Positions 16,383 to 25,000 of a stretch of DNA of 64,000 nucleotides are shown piece by piece (the first letter of the stretch is position 1; the number at the start of each line of letters is the position of its first letter). The notes beneath the pieces are model-generated. The model saw only the letters and a program-made list of their open reading frames with translations. It searched no databases and was not told where the DNA came from. Origin of the DNA: Thermoplasmatales archaeon SW_10_69_26. GTDB lineage: Archaea > Thermoplasmatota > SW-10-69-26. The stretch lies in NCBI GenBank assembly GCA_003009755.1, contig PXUB01000043.1:1-64000 (forward strand). The letters are read 5' to 3'. Position numbers and translations under genes: made by a program.

Positions 16383-17645
16383 GTGGACACTCTGTCAAAT
16401 GACCAGCTGTTCGACCCGTTCCTGGACACCGAGCCGATCTTCAAGGACCGAGAGGTTCTGCGACCGTCCTACACACCGGAGGAGCTGCCGCATCGAGACG
16501 AGCAGATCGATCAACTCGCCTCGGTGCTGGTGGCGGCCGTCCGGGGCGAGACTCCGAGCAACGTCTTCATCTACGGCAAGACCGGCACCGGCAAGACGGC
16601 ATCGACGAAGTACGTGGGGGAGGAGCTCGTCGATGCCGGTCAGGACCGCGACGTGCCGATCAACTTCATCTACGTCAACTGCGAAGTCGTGGACACGCAG
16701 TACCGGGCGCTCACCCACATCACGAACCATCTCGTGAACGACTGGGACGAGCGGGTCCCCTTCACCGGATGGCCGACCGACGAGGTGTACGCCAAGCTCC
16801 GCGAGCGCCTGGAGGCTTCCGAGGGGGTCACGATCATCGTCCTCGACGAGGTCGACAACCTCGTCTTCAAGGACGGCGACGGTCTCCTGTACAACCTCTG
16901 CCGCGTGAACGAGGACATGGAGGAAGCCAAGGTCAGCCTCATCGGCATCTCCAACGACCTCCGGTTCACCGACTTCCTGGACCCCCGCGTGCGGTCCTCC
17001 TTGGGGGAAGAGGAGATCGTCTTCCCGCCCTACAACGCCGACCAGCTGCGCGACATCCTGCAACAGCGCGCCGACATCGGCTTCCACGATGCCAAGCTCG
17101 ACGACGACGTCATCCCGCTGTGCGCCGCCTTCGCCGCCCAAGAGCACGGGGACGCCCGCCGCGCGCTCGACCTGCTGCGCGTGGCCGGCGAGCTCACCGA
17201 ACGCGAGGACTCCGAGCGCACGACCCAGGACCACGTCCGCAAGGCCCAGAACAAGATCGAGCTCGACCGCATCACGGAGGTCGTCCGCACCCTTCCGATG
17301 CAGAGCAAGGTCCTGTTGCTGGCGATCCTCCTCGGCGAGGAGAACAACTCCAGCGAGACCGACCGCCAGGCGCTCATCACCGGCGAGGTCTACGACATCT
17401 ACGAGGAGCTGTGCCAGGCGGCCGACATCGACGTCCTCACCCAGCGCCGCATCACCGACCTGATCAGCGAGCTGGACATGCTGGGCCTGATCAACGCCCA
17501 GGTCAAATCCAAGGGACGCTACGGACGCACCAAGGAGATCCAGATGAGCGTCCCGCTCGACGGCACCAAGTCCGTGCTCCGCGAGGACCCCACCATCGAC
17601 GAGATCGCGGACTACAACCCGAACCGCCAGGCCCGCCTGATCTGA
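16383..17645 (+). CDS. cdc6: Orc1/Cdc6 replication initiator
   Basis: 420 residues. AAA+ ATPase that marks and opens origins and loads MCM. Walker A GKTGTGKTAS (about 64-73), Walker B IIVLDEVDNL, sensor 1 GISND, arginine-finger region DPRVRSSLGEEEI, sensor 2 HGDARRALDLLR, then the winged-helix domain to the end (LTQRRITDLISELDMLGLI). GTG 16383 is used as start although AGGAGG lies almost against it; the next in-frame option is a CTG, and no better codon exists. Location next to an ORB supports an origin here. Confidence 0.95.
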   Translation: MDTLSNDQLFDPFLDTEPIFKDREVLRPSYTPEELPHRDEQIDQLASVLVAAVRGETPSNVFIYGKTGTGKTASTKYVGEELVDAGQDRDVPINFIYVNCEVVDTQYRALTHITNHLVNDWDERVPFTGWPTDEVYAKLRERLEASEGVTIIVLDEVDNLVFKDGDGLLYNLCRVNEDMEEAKVSLIGISNDLRFTDFLDPRVRSSLGEEEIVFPPYNADQLRDILQQRADIGFHDAKLDDDVIPLCAAFAAQEHGDARRALDLLRVAGELTEREDSERTTQDHVRKAQNKIELDRITEVVRTLPMQSKVLLLAILLGEENNSSETDRQALITGEVYDIYEELCQAADIDVLTQRRITDLISELDMLGLINAQVKSKGRYGRTKEIQMSVPLDGTKSVLREDPTIDEIADYNPNRQARLI

Positions 17646-17706
17646 ACCGTGGGCACCGAGGCCCGCCCGCCGGGGCCACCCCCCGGTGGGTCACGGCCGC
17701 GGGTTT

Positions 17707-17712
17707 CTTAAG
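17707..17712 (+). promoter_or_regulatory. TATA-like box of the first signal peptidase gene
   Basis: CTTAAG, 22-27 bp before the chosen GTG at 17734; supports that start rather than the longer ORF start at 17686. Confidence 0.5.
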
Positions 17713-17733
17713 CCGTCACGACAACCGTCCCGC

Positions 17734-18741
17734 GTGGGCGGTCTCCGCGACTACGTCTACATCGCGCTCGCCGTCGTCGCCGTCTTCGGCGTGCTGTTCG
17801 CCGTCACCGGCAGCTGGCCCCCGGTCCTGACGGTGCAGTCGAACTCGATGATGCACGTCAACGAGACCGAATACCGCGCCGGCCAGGGGCACGCCCGGGC
17901 CGAGGACGTCGGCTTCGGTCGCACCGGGACGATCGACCCCGGAGACCTCGTGCTCGTCGAAAGCGTCGACGACCCCGAGGACATCGAGACCTTCGCCGGC
18001 AGCGACGACACCCGCTATGGCGACGACGGCGACGCGCTCGTCTTCCAGCGCACCGGCTCCGGCACCGACCTCACCATCGTGCACCGAGCGATGACCTACG
18101 TCGAGGCCGAAGGCGAGGGCGACAACCGGACCTACACCGTCGAATGGACCGAGGAATGGCTGCTCCCGCCCGAGGAGCTGGCCACGTGCAGCCGCGAGCC
18201 GTCCTTCAGGTGCACGTTCGACGAACGCGGTGTGTTCATCCCCGAGATCGGCGTGTTCGAGTGCCCGCAAAGCGGCCCGCCGTCGCGGGGCGGCCTCGGC
18301 GAGTCACGGTGCGAGAACCCCACGCCCAAGCCGTTCCTGGGCTCGGGGTTCCTGACGAAAGGTGACAACGAGGCCACGAACCCCGGCGCCGATCAGGCGC
18401 CCACCCGTCGGGGCGAGACGGCCCTGAACCCCCAACCGGTCGTCATGGAGCAGATCCGAGGCGTGGCGCGCGGCGAGCTGCCGGCGCTCGGTGTCTGGAA
18501 GGTCGCCTTCTCCGGCACCCAGATCCACAACGCCGAGGTCCAGAACCACGACTACTTCCTGCGCATCGGCAACATGGTCGCCCCCGCCGACGTCTGGGCC
18601 CTGGCCTTCGGCGAGCTCGTTGCGATCAGCGCCTCACCGATCGCGACCACGATCGGCCGCCAGCTGTGGGAGGGTCGAGACGAGGAGCGGGTCCCGGAGC
18701 TGTCCGTGCTCCGCCGCGCCGCCGAGGGCAAGGAAACGTAG
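17734..18741 (+). CDS. Archaeal signal peptidase I (Sec11 type), copy 1
   Basis: 335 residues from GTG 17734. Membrane serine protease that removes Sec signal peptides outside the membrane. N-terminal helix (YIALAVVAVFGVLFAV), catalytic Ser in QSNSMMH (about residue 37), His in IVHRAMTY in place of the bacterial lysine, and Asp in TKGDNEATN: the Ser-His-Asp set of archaeal enzymes. A segment of about 75 residues with three to four Cys (ATCSREP, RCTFDERG, FECPQSG, SRCENP) is inserted between the His and Asp motifs and is unusual. A C-terminal helix follows (VWALAFGELVAISASPI). A paralogue lies directly downstream. Confidence 0.88.
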   Translation: MGGLRDYVYIALAVVAVFGVLFAVTGSWPPVLTVQSNSMMHVNETEYRAGQGHARAEDVGFGRTGTIDPGDLVLVESVDDPEDIETFAGSDDTRYGDDGDALVFQRTGSGTDLTIVHRAMTYVEAEGEGDNRTYTVEWTEEWLLPPEELATCSREPSFRCTFDERGVFIPEIGVFECPQSGPPSRGGLGESRCENPTPKPFLGSGFLTKGDNEATNPGADQAPTRRGETALNPQPVVMEQIRGVARGELPALGVWKVAFSGTQIHNAEVQNHDYFLRIGNMVAPADVWALAFGELVAISASPIATTIGRQLWEGRDEERVPELSVLRRAAEGKET

Positions 18742-18850
18742 ACCGCCGTCGGGGGATCTTGGGCAGCTTGGAACGTTCCCACGCCAGCGGCTTACCAATG
18801 CGTTATCGCGTCTGGAAGTTCCGTGGGCCCGGGGCTTCTTGATGTCGCGT

Positions 18851-18967
18851 CATCGGCTTGTGGAACGTCATCGCGTTCGGGGGGCTTCGCGGATACCGCG
18901 GCCCCCTTTTTGATGGAACGTTCCTGCTTGACTGCGTCTGCACGGATACCGCGGGACGGAAAGTTTC
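18851..18967 (-). repeat. Structured intergenic repeat, family E, copy E4
   Basis: Read on the minus strand it has the family order: GAAACTTTCC, CCGCGGTATCCG, GGAACGTTCC, AAAAAGGGGGCCGCGGTATCC, GCCCCCC, ending in GCCGATGAC. The G-run and C-run pair, and the GAAACTTTCC/GGAACGTTCC stem has a C-G where the other copies have A-T. It ends 44 bp before the second signal peptidase gene. Confidence 0.6.
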
Positions 18968-19010
18968 GAGGGCAACCGTTTTCAGTCTGGTCAGCCTCGC
19001 CTGGGCTACG

Positions 19011-20033
19011 ATGAGCGACGGGGACAGCCTGGCCCGCGACTTGCTCGTAGCGGCGGCGGTCGTGGGCGGCATCATCCTGGCCCTCGTCCTCTACACGGGC
19101 AACTGGCCACCGCCGGTCGTCGTCGAGTCCAACTCGATGATGCACGTCGACGAGGCCGAGTACGAGGGCAACGTCGGCGACACTCGCGCCGAGGACGTCC
19201 CCTTCGGCCGAGCCGGTACCATCGATCCCGGCGACCTCGTCCTCGTCAAGCAGTTCGACACGGTCGAGTCGATCTCCACCTACGCCGACGAGGAGGAGTC
19301 ACGCTACGGGAGCGTAGGCGAGGTCGTCGTCTACTTCCCCGGTGGCGACCAGCGACGGACGCCGATCATCCACCGGGCCATGACCTACGTGCAGGTCGAC
19401 GACACCTCGGAGGGCCCGCGGACCTACGAGGTCCGCTGGCACAGCGACTGGGACCGCAACGTCGGGTGCGACAGCCCCGACGACAACGAGTGCGTCCAAC
19501 CGGGCGAGTGCTCGGAGAACGGCCGCGGGCGCCTCACCTGCACGTTCGAGCACGGGTTCCGCCTGCCGGCGTTGCTTCGCAAAGGCGGCTCGCACGTCTA
19601 CCAGCCGAGCAACTCCGGATTCATCACGCAGGGCGACAACGTCGCGGGCAACCAAGCCCCCGACCAGGCCACGCCGGCCTTCGACCGCGGCCCGGTCGAG
19701 GGCGAGTGGATCAAGGGCGTGGCGCGCGGCGAGCTGCCATGGTTCGGCCTGATCAAGCTCGCCGTCACCGGCGAGCCGGGGAACACGGTCGGCGTCCGCG
19801 ACCATCCGTACTATGCCACGATCGGCTTCATGACGGCGGCCCAGGACCTGTGGGTCATGCTCGTCGTGGGGCTCGGCGTCGTCGCCTTCGCCCCCGTCGG
19901 CGTCGACTACGGGATCCACCTCGTCCGCCGGCGGCTGTCCACCGACCGTCGACCACCACCGGGAACCCGGGAGACGACGGCTCCCCCCGAGGAAGAGGCC
20001 GCTGGCGACGAGGTCCGCATCGACCTCGAGTAG
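19011..20033 (+). CDS. Archaeal signal peptidase I (Sec11 type), copy 2
   Basis: 340 residues from ATG 19011. Same layout as its upstream neighbour: N-terminal helix (LVAAAVVGGIILALVLY), Ser in ESNSMMH, His in IIHRAMTY, Asp in TQGDNVAGN, a Cys-bearing insertion between His and Asp (VGCDSPDDNEC, PGECSE, LTCTFEHG), then a second helix (DLWVMLVVGLGVVAFAPV) and a charged tail. Both copies keep all catalytic residues, so a tandem duplication with divergence is likely, perhaps for different exported substrates. The repeat element E4 lies between the copies. Confidence 0.88.
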   Translation: MSDGDSLARDLLVAAAVVGGIILALVLYTGNWPPPVVVESNSMMHVDEAEYEGNVGDTRAEDVPFGRAGTIDPGDLVLVKQFDTVESISTYADEEESRYGSVGEVVVYFPGGDQRRTPIIHRAMTYVQVDDTSEGPRTYEVRWHSDWDRNVGCDSPDDNECVQPGECSENGRGRLTCTFEHGFRLPALLRKGGSHVYQPSNSGFITQGDNVAGNQAPDQATPAFDRGPVEGEWIKGVARGELPWFGLIKLAVTGEPGNTVGVRDHPYYATIGFMTAAQDLWVMLVVGLGVVAFAPVGVDYGIHLVRRRLSTDRRPPPGTRETTAPPEEEAAGDEVRIDLE

Positions 20034-20162
20034 CCCGCGTTCACTGGGGTGGGGGCGCAGGCTTTTTCCTCCCGAGCCGCATCCCGCCTCGCGGGCCCGA
20101 CCTCGACGTCACCGGCCACCGCTGGCGGCCGGGTCGCCCCCACGGGGCAAGAGGGGAGTGGG

Positions 20163-22001
20163 ATGGACCAGGAAACGATCGTCAAGTTCCTATCGGAGCG
20201 CGGAACCCTCGTCCAGCCCGAGGCTCTCGACTACCTCTCGCAGCTGTCGGAACCGATGGACCGGCTCGAGGAGGGCCTGGGCCGCGGCCACGAGGTCCCC
20301 TTCGTCCTCACCGTCGACCACGTCCGCCGGATGCTCGACGGGGCCGACGAGGAACCGGCCGAACCCGACCGCCTACCCGAACCCGACGTCCGGGAGGCCC
20401 AACCCCCCCAAAGCGAGACCGAGAGCCCGCCCTCGCCCTCGACGGGGGAGCCCGAGGACGACGCCGGGCCCGTCCGCGGGGACCCGCTCGGCCGCTCGCC
20501 CGAGCCCGACACCGGGACGCAGCCGGACCCACCCAGCGGTGGCCCTCCCCGCCCGGACCCGCCGGACGAGCAACCCAGCCAGGCCGAGACGCGGACGAAC
20601 GGCGGCACCGCGAGCCCGCAGGTCCCCGAGAACCCGCCGAGGGCGGACCCCGCCACCAGCGACTCCTCGGCCCAGACCGAACGCCAGGTCGCCCAGGCCG
20701 CCGCCGAGCAGGTCAAAGTCGAGCTCGACATCACCGGCGAGAGCACCTGCGAGGGCACGATCGACGACTTCACGAAGCTCTTCCGCGACCGCTACAACAA
20801 GATGCGCAGCCTGCTGCGCAAGCGCCGCGACGTGCGCAGCGCCGTGCGCATCGGCGACCTCGACAAGGGCGGCCAGGAGAAAGCCGTCATCGGGCTCGTC
20901 GACGACGTGAAGACGACGAAGAACGGCCACCGCATCCTCACGCTCGAGGACGACACCGGCCAACTCGTCGCCCTCGCCCAGAAGGACGAGCAACGCCTGC
21001 TCGAGCTCTCCGACCGCCTGCTGCTCGACGAGGTCGTCGGCGTCACCGGCGAGCTCGTCCGCGGCCGCCGAGGCGACGACCTGTTCATCGTCGAGGAGAT
21101 CGTCCGCCCCGACGTTCGCATGGACCGCGATCCCAGCGGCGGCGGCCCCGGCTCGGTCGTGTTCGCCTCCGACGTCCACCTGGGCGCGGACACGTTCATG
21201 CGCGACGGCTGGGACACCTTCATCGACTGGCTGGCCGACCGCGTCGCCACCCGGCCCGGCGAGGACGGCGTCCGCTACCTCGTCGTGCCTGGCGACCTCG
21301 TCGAAGGTGTCGGTGTCTACCCCGGGCAAGAGGAGATCCTGCGCATCGAAGACATCTACGACCAGTACGCCGCGGCCGCCAAGACGCTCGAGCGGTTGCC
21401 CGACGATCTGCACATCATCGTGCAGCCGGGCAACCACGACGCCGTCCGCCCGGCCGAACCCCAGCCCGCGCTACCCGAGCAGATCCAGGACCTGTTCGGC
21501 CCGAACGTCGACTTCGTCGCCAACCCCTGCCGGCTGTCGATCACCGGCGTCGAGACGCTGCTGTACCACGGCGTCTCCCTGTTCGACTACTTCGAGGCCC
21601 TGTCCAACTGCGATCTCACGAAACCGGTGGAAACGATGGAGGAGATGCTGCGCCGCCGCCACCTGTGCCCGCCCTTCGGCGGTGAGACCCCGCTGGCCCC
21701 CGAACACGAGGACCACCTCGTCATCGACCCCGTGCCCGACATCTTCGTCACCGGGCACGTGCACGCCGCCCGCACCGGCGAGTACCGGGGCTCGCGACTC
21801 GTCAACGCCGCCACCTGGCAAGCCCAGACCGACTTCCAACGCATGCGCGGCTTCGATCCCGACCCCTGCCGCGCCTTCGAGGTCGACCTCGAGACGCTCG
21901 GCGTCACCACCTGGAAGTTCGACCACGCCGAGGGTACCGGCGAGGCCAAGCCCGTGACCGAGGACGTCTCCCGCGAGAAGCTCGGGGCGGTGAACGGATG
22001 A
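20163..22001 (+). CDS. polB: DNA polymerase D small subunit DP1
   Basis: 612 residues from ATG 20163; the longer ORF start is not needed. Proofreading 3'-5' exonuclease subunit of PolD. A disordered Pro/Glu-rich region (about 60-180) is followed by an OB fold (AVIGLVDDVKTTKNGHRILTLEDDTG) and the phosphoesterase domain: SDVHLGAD, VPGDLVEG, QPGNHDAV, YHGVSLFDY and VTGHVHAA give the full metal-binding set, so the nuclease should be active. It overlaps the DP2 gene by ATGA, giving translational coupling of the two subunits. Confidence 0.95.
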   Translation: MDQETIVKFLSERGTLVQPEALDYLSQLSEPMDRLEEGLGRGHEVPFVLTVDHVRRMLDGADEEPAEPDRLPEPDVREAQPPQSETESPPSPSTGEPEDDAGPVRGDPLGRSPEPDTGTQPDPPSGGPPRPDPPDEQPSQAETRTNGGTASPQVPENPPRADPATSDSSAQTERQVAQAAAEQVKVELDITGESTCEGTIDDFTKLFRDRYNKMRSLLRKRRDVRSAVRIGDLDKGGQEKAVIGLVDDVKTTKNGHRILTLEDDTGQLVALAQKDEQRLLELSDRLLLDEVVGVTGELVRGRRGDDLFIVEEIVRPDVRMDRDPSGGGPGSVVFASDVHLGADTFMRDGWDTFIDWLADRVATRPGEDGVRYLVVPGDLVEGVGVYPGQEEILRIEDIYDQYAAAAKTLERLPDDLHIIVQPGNHDAVRPAEPQPALPEQIQDLFGPNVDFVANPCRLSITGVETLLYHGVSLFDYFEALSNCDLTKPVETMEEMLRRRHLCPPFGGETPLAPEHEDHLVIDPVPDIFVTGHVHAARTGEYRGSRLVNAATWQAQTDFQRMRGFDPDPCRAFEVDLETLGVTTWKFDHAEGTGEAKPVTEDVSREKLGAVNG

Positions 22002-25000
22002 CCTCCGGCTACTTCGACTCCCAGACCACCACGCCCTCGATCGATCCCGAGGATCTCGACGAGCACCGCATCGAGACCGACGGGGTGGACGTCCACGCCG
22101 AGAACCTCGGCGCCCAGCGCGCCTACTTCGAGCGCATCACCGAGGAGGCCCATCGCTCCTTCGACATCGCCAAGCAAGCCCGCCGGCGCGGGTTCGATCC
22201 CGAGCTCGAACCCGAGATCCCTTTCGCCGAGGACCTGGCCTCCCGCGTGGAGGCCCTCGTCGGCCCCGAGGGCGTCGCCGAGCGGATTCGCGAGCTCGCC
22301 GACGAGTACGACCGCGAGAACCTCGCCCTCACGATCAGCAAGGAGATCGCCGAGGAGCGCTTCGGCGAGCACGAGGGTCCCGAAAGCGCCCTCGACCAAG
22401 CCATCCGCACCGGGCTGGCGATCCTCACCGAGGGCATCCTCGTCGCCCCGCTGGAGGGCGTCGCCGAGGTCAGGGTCCGCGAGAACAACGACGGCACCCA
22501 GTACGCGGACGTCTACTTCGCCGGCCCGATCCGCGCCGCCGGCGGAACCGGGCAAGCCCTCAGCGTGCTCATCGCCGACGTCGTCCGCCGCGAGCTCGGG
22601 CTCGGCGCCTGGCAGGCCACCGAGGCCGAGGTCGAGCGGATGAAAGAGGAGGTCCCCGCCTACAAGCGGGCCCAGGGCCTCCAGTACACGCCTCCGCCCG
22701 AGGAGATCGAGGCCATCATCGCCAACCTCCCCGTCGGCGTCAACGGCGAGGGCACCGAATCCGAGGAGGTCTCCGGCTACCGCGATCTGCCCCGGGTCGA
22801 GACCAACCAGCTGCGCGGGGGCGCCTGCCTCGTCGTGGCCGAAGGCCTGACCCTCAAAGCCCCGAAGATCCTCAAGCACGTGGACCACCTCGGCCTCGAG
22901 GGCTGGGGCTTCCTCGACCAGCTCGTCGGCGGGGGCGACGACGAGGGCGACGCGGGCGAGGACGACACGACCGAGATCAAGCCCGTCGAGACGTTCATCA
23001 AGGAGCTCACCGCCGGCCGCCCGGTGTTCAGCCACCCGATGGCGACCGGCGGCTTCCGCCTGCGCTACGGCCGCGTGCGCAACGCCGGTCTCGCCGCGAC
23101 CGCCGTCCACCCCGCCCTCACCGTGCTCGTGGACGATTTCCTCGCCGTCGGCACCCAGCTCAAGGTCGAACGCCCCGGCAAGGGCACGATCGTGACGCCC
23201 TGCGACGAGGTCGAACCCCCGATCGTGCGCCTCACCGACGGCACCGTCCGGGAGGTCGACAGCGTCGAGGAGGCCCGCGAGCTCGGCATCACGGTCGACA
23301 AGATCCTCGACCTGGGCGAGATGCTGGTGCCCTACGGCGAGTTCCTCGAGAACAACAAGCCGCTGCCCCGGAGCGCCTGGTGCTCGGAGTGGTGGACCAA
23401 GCTCCTCGAGGACCAGGGCGAGGACGTGCCCGAGATCCGCGACGCCCAGCCCGCGCTGGCCTTCGCCGTCGCCGAAGACACCGGCACCCCGCTGCATCCG
23501 CGCTTCACGCTGATGTGGCACGACGTCGACCGCGAGGCGATCGTCACCCTCGTCGACGCCATGGACGAGGCCCGCCTCGAGGCCGGCCGCCTCGTGCTGC
23601 CCCGCGAGGAGGACGTCAAGCACACCCTTGAGGCCTTGGGCGCCACGCACGAGGTCACCGGGGACGACGAGCTCCGCCTGGACCCCCGCTGCTCGGTGCC
23701 CGTCCTCCGCGGCGCCGGCTACCGCGTCGACGAGGACCAGCTCGTCCGCGCCGAGGAACCGCCCGCCGACCTCGAGGACCCCCAGGCGTTGGCCGAGCAC
23801 CTCTCCGGCGTCCCCCTGGAACGCAAGGCGCCCTGCCGCATCGGCGCCCGCATGGGCCGACCCGAGAAGGCCGCCGAGCGCGAGATGAGCCCGCTCGTCC
23901 ACGGCCTGTTCCCGATCGGCAACGCCGGCGGCCTGCAACGCAAGATCGGCGACGCTGCCAACAAGGGCACGATCGGGTCCACCGGCGACGAAGCCTTCGA
24001 CACGATCGACGTCGGCCAACGCGAGTGCTCGAACTGCGAGATCGAGACGCTCAAGCTCGACTGCCCCGAGTGCGGCGGCCGCACCCGCCCCACCGACGCC
24101 GAGTGGCCCGAGCCCGCCGAGATCGAGCTCGGCGACCTCGTGGACGAGGCCCTCGACCGGCTGGAGCTCAACCGGCTGCCGGACCCGGTCAAGGGCGTGC
24201 AGGGCCTCACCAGCCAGAGGAAGCTGCCCGAACCGATCGAGAAGGCCATCTTGCGCGCCGAGCACGACGTCAGCGCGTTCAAGGACGGCACCTGCCGCCA
24301 CGACATGACCGACCTGCCCCTCACCGAGTTCCGCCCCGCCGAGATCGGCACCCCTGTCGAGAAGCTGCACGAGCTCGGCTACACCCACGACGTCCGCGGC
24401 GACGAGCTCACCGACCCCGACCAGCTCGTCGATCTGCACGTTCAGGACGTCGTCGTCAACGAGGGCGCGCTGGAGTACATGGCGCGCGTTGCCGACTTCG
24501 TCGACGACCTGTTGACCCGCCTCTACGGGATCGAGGCCTTCTACGACCTCGACGACCCCGAGGACCTGGTCGGGCACCTCGCCGTCGGCCTCGCCCCGCA
24601 CACCAGCGGCGGCGTCCTGTGCCGCATCATCGGCACCACGAAGGCCGCTGGCCACTTCGGCCACCCCTTCTTCCACGCCGCCAAGCGGCGGAACTGCTTC
24701 ACAGGTGACACCGAACTCCTCGTCTACGACGACGGCGAGGCTCGCAAAACCCGCCTCGACGAGCTCGTGGACCCCGCCGTCGAGGACAGGGGCCGTCCGA
24801 TCGACGCCCACGGCACCGAGGCCGCCGAGCCCGACGACGAGCTCGCGGTCCTCTCGCTGGACCCCGACACCGGCCAACCCACCCGCCACCCGGTGACCAA
24901 GCTCATCCGCGGCCGCACCCAGGAGTGGGTCGAGATCGAGACCACCACCCACCGCTCGATCACCGTCACTCCCGACCACGAGATCCTCGTCGAGCGCGAG

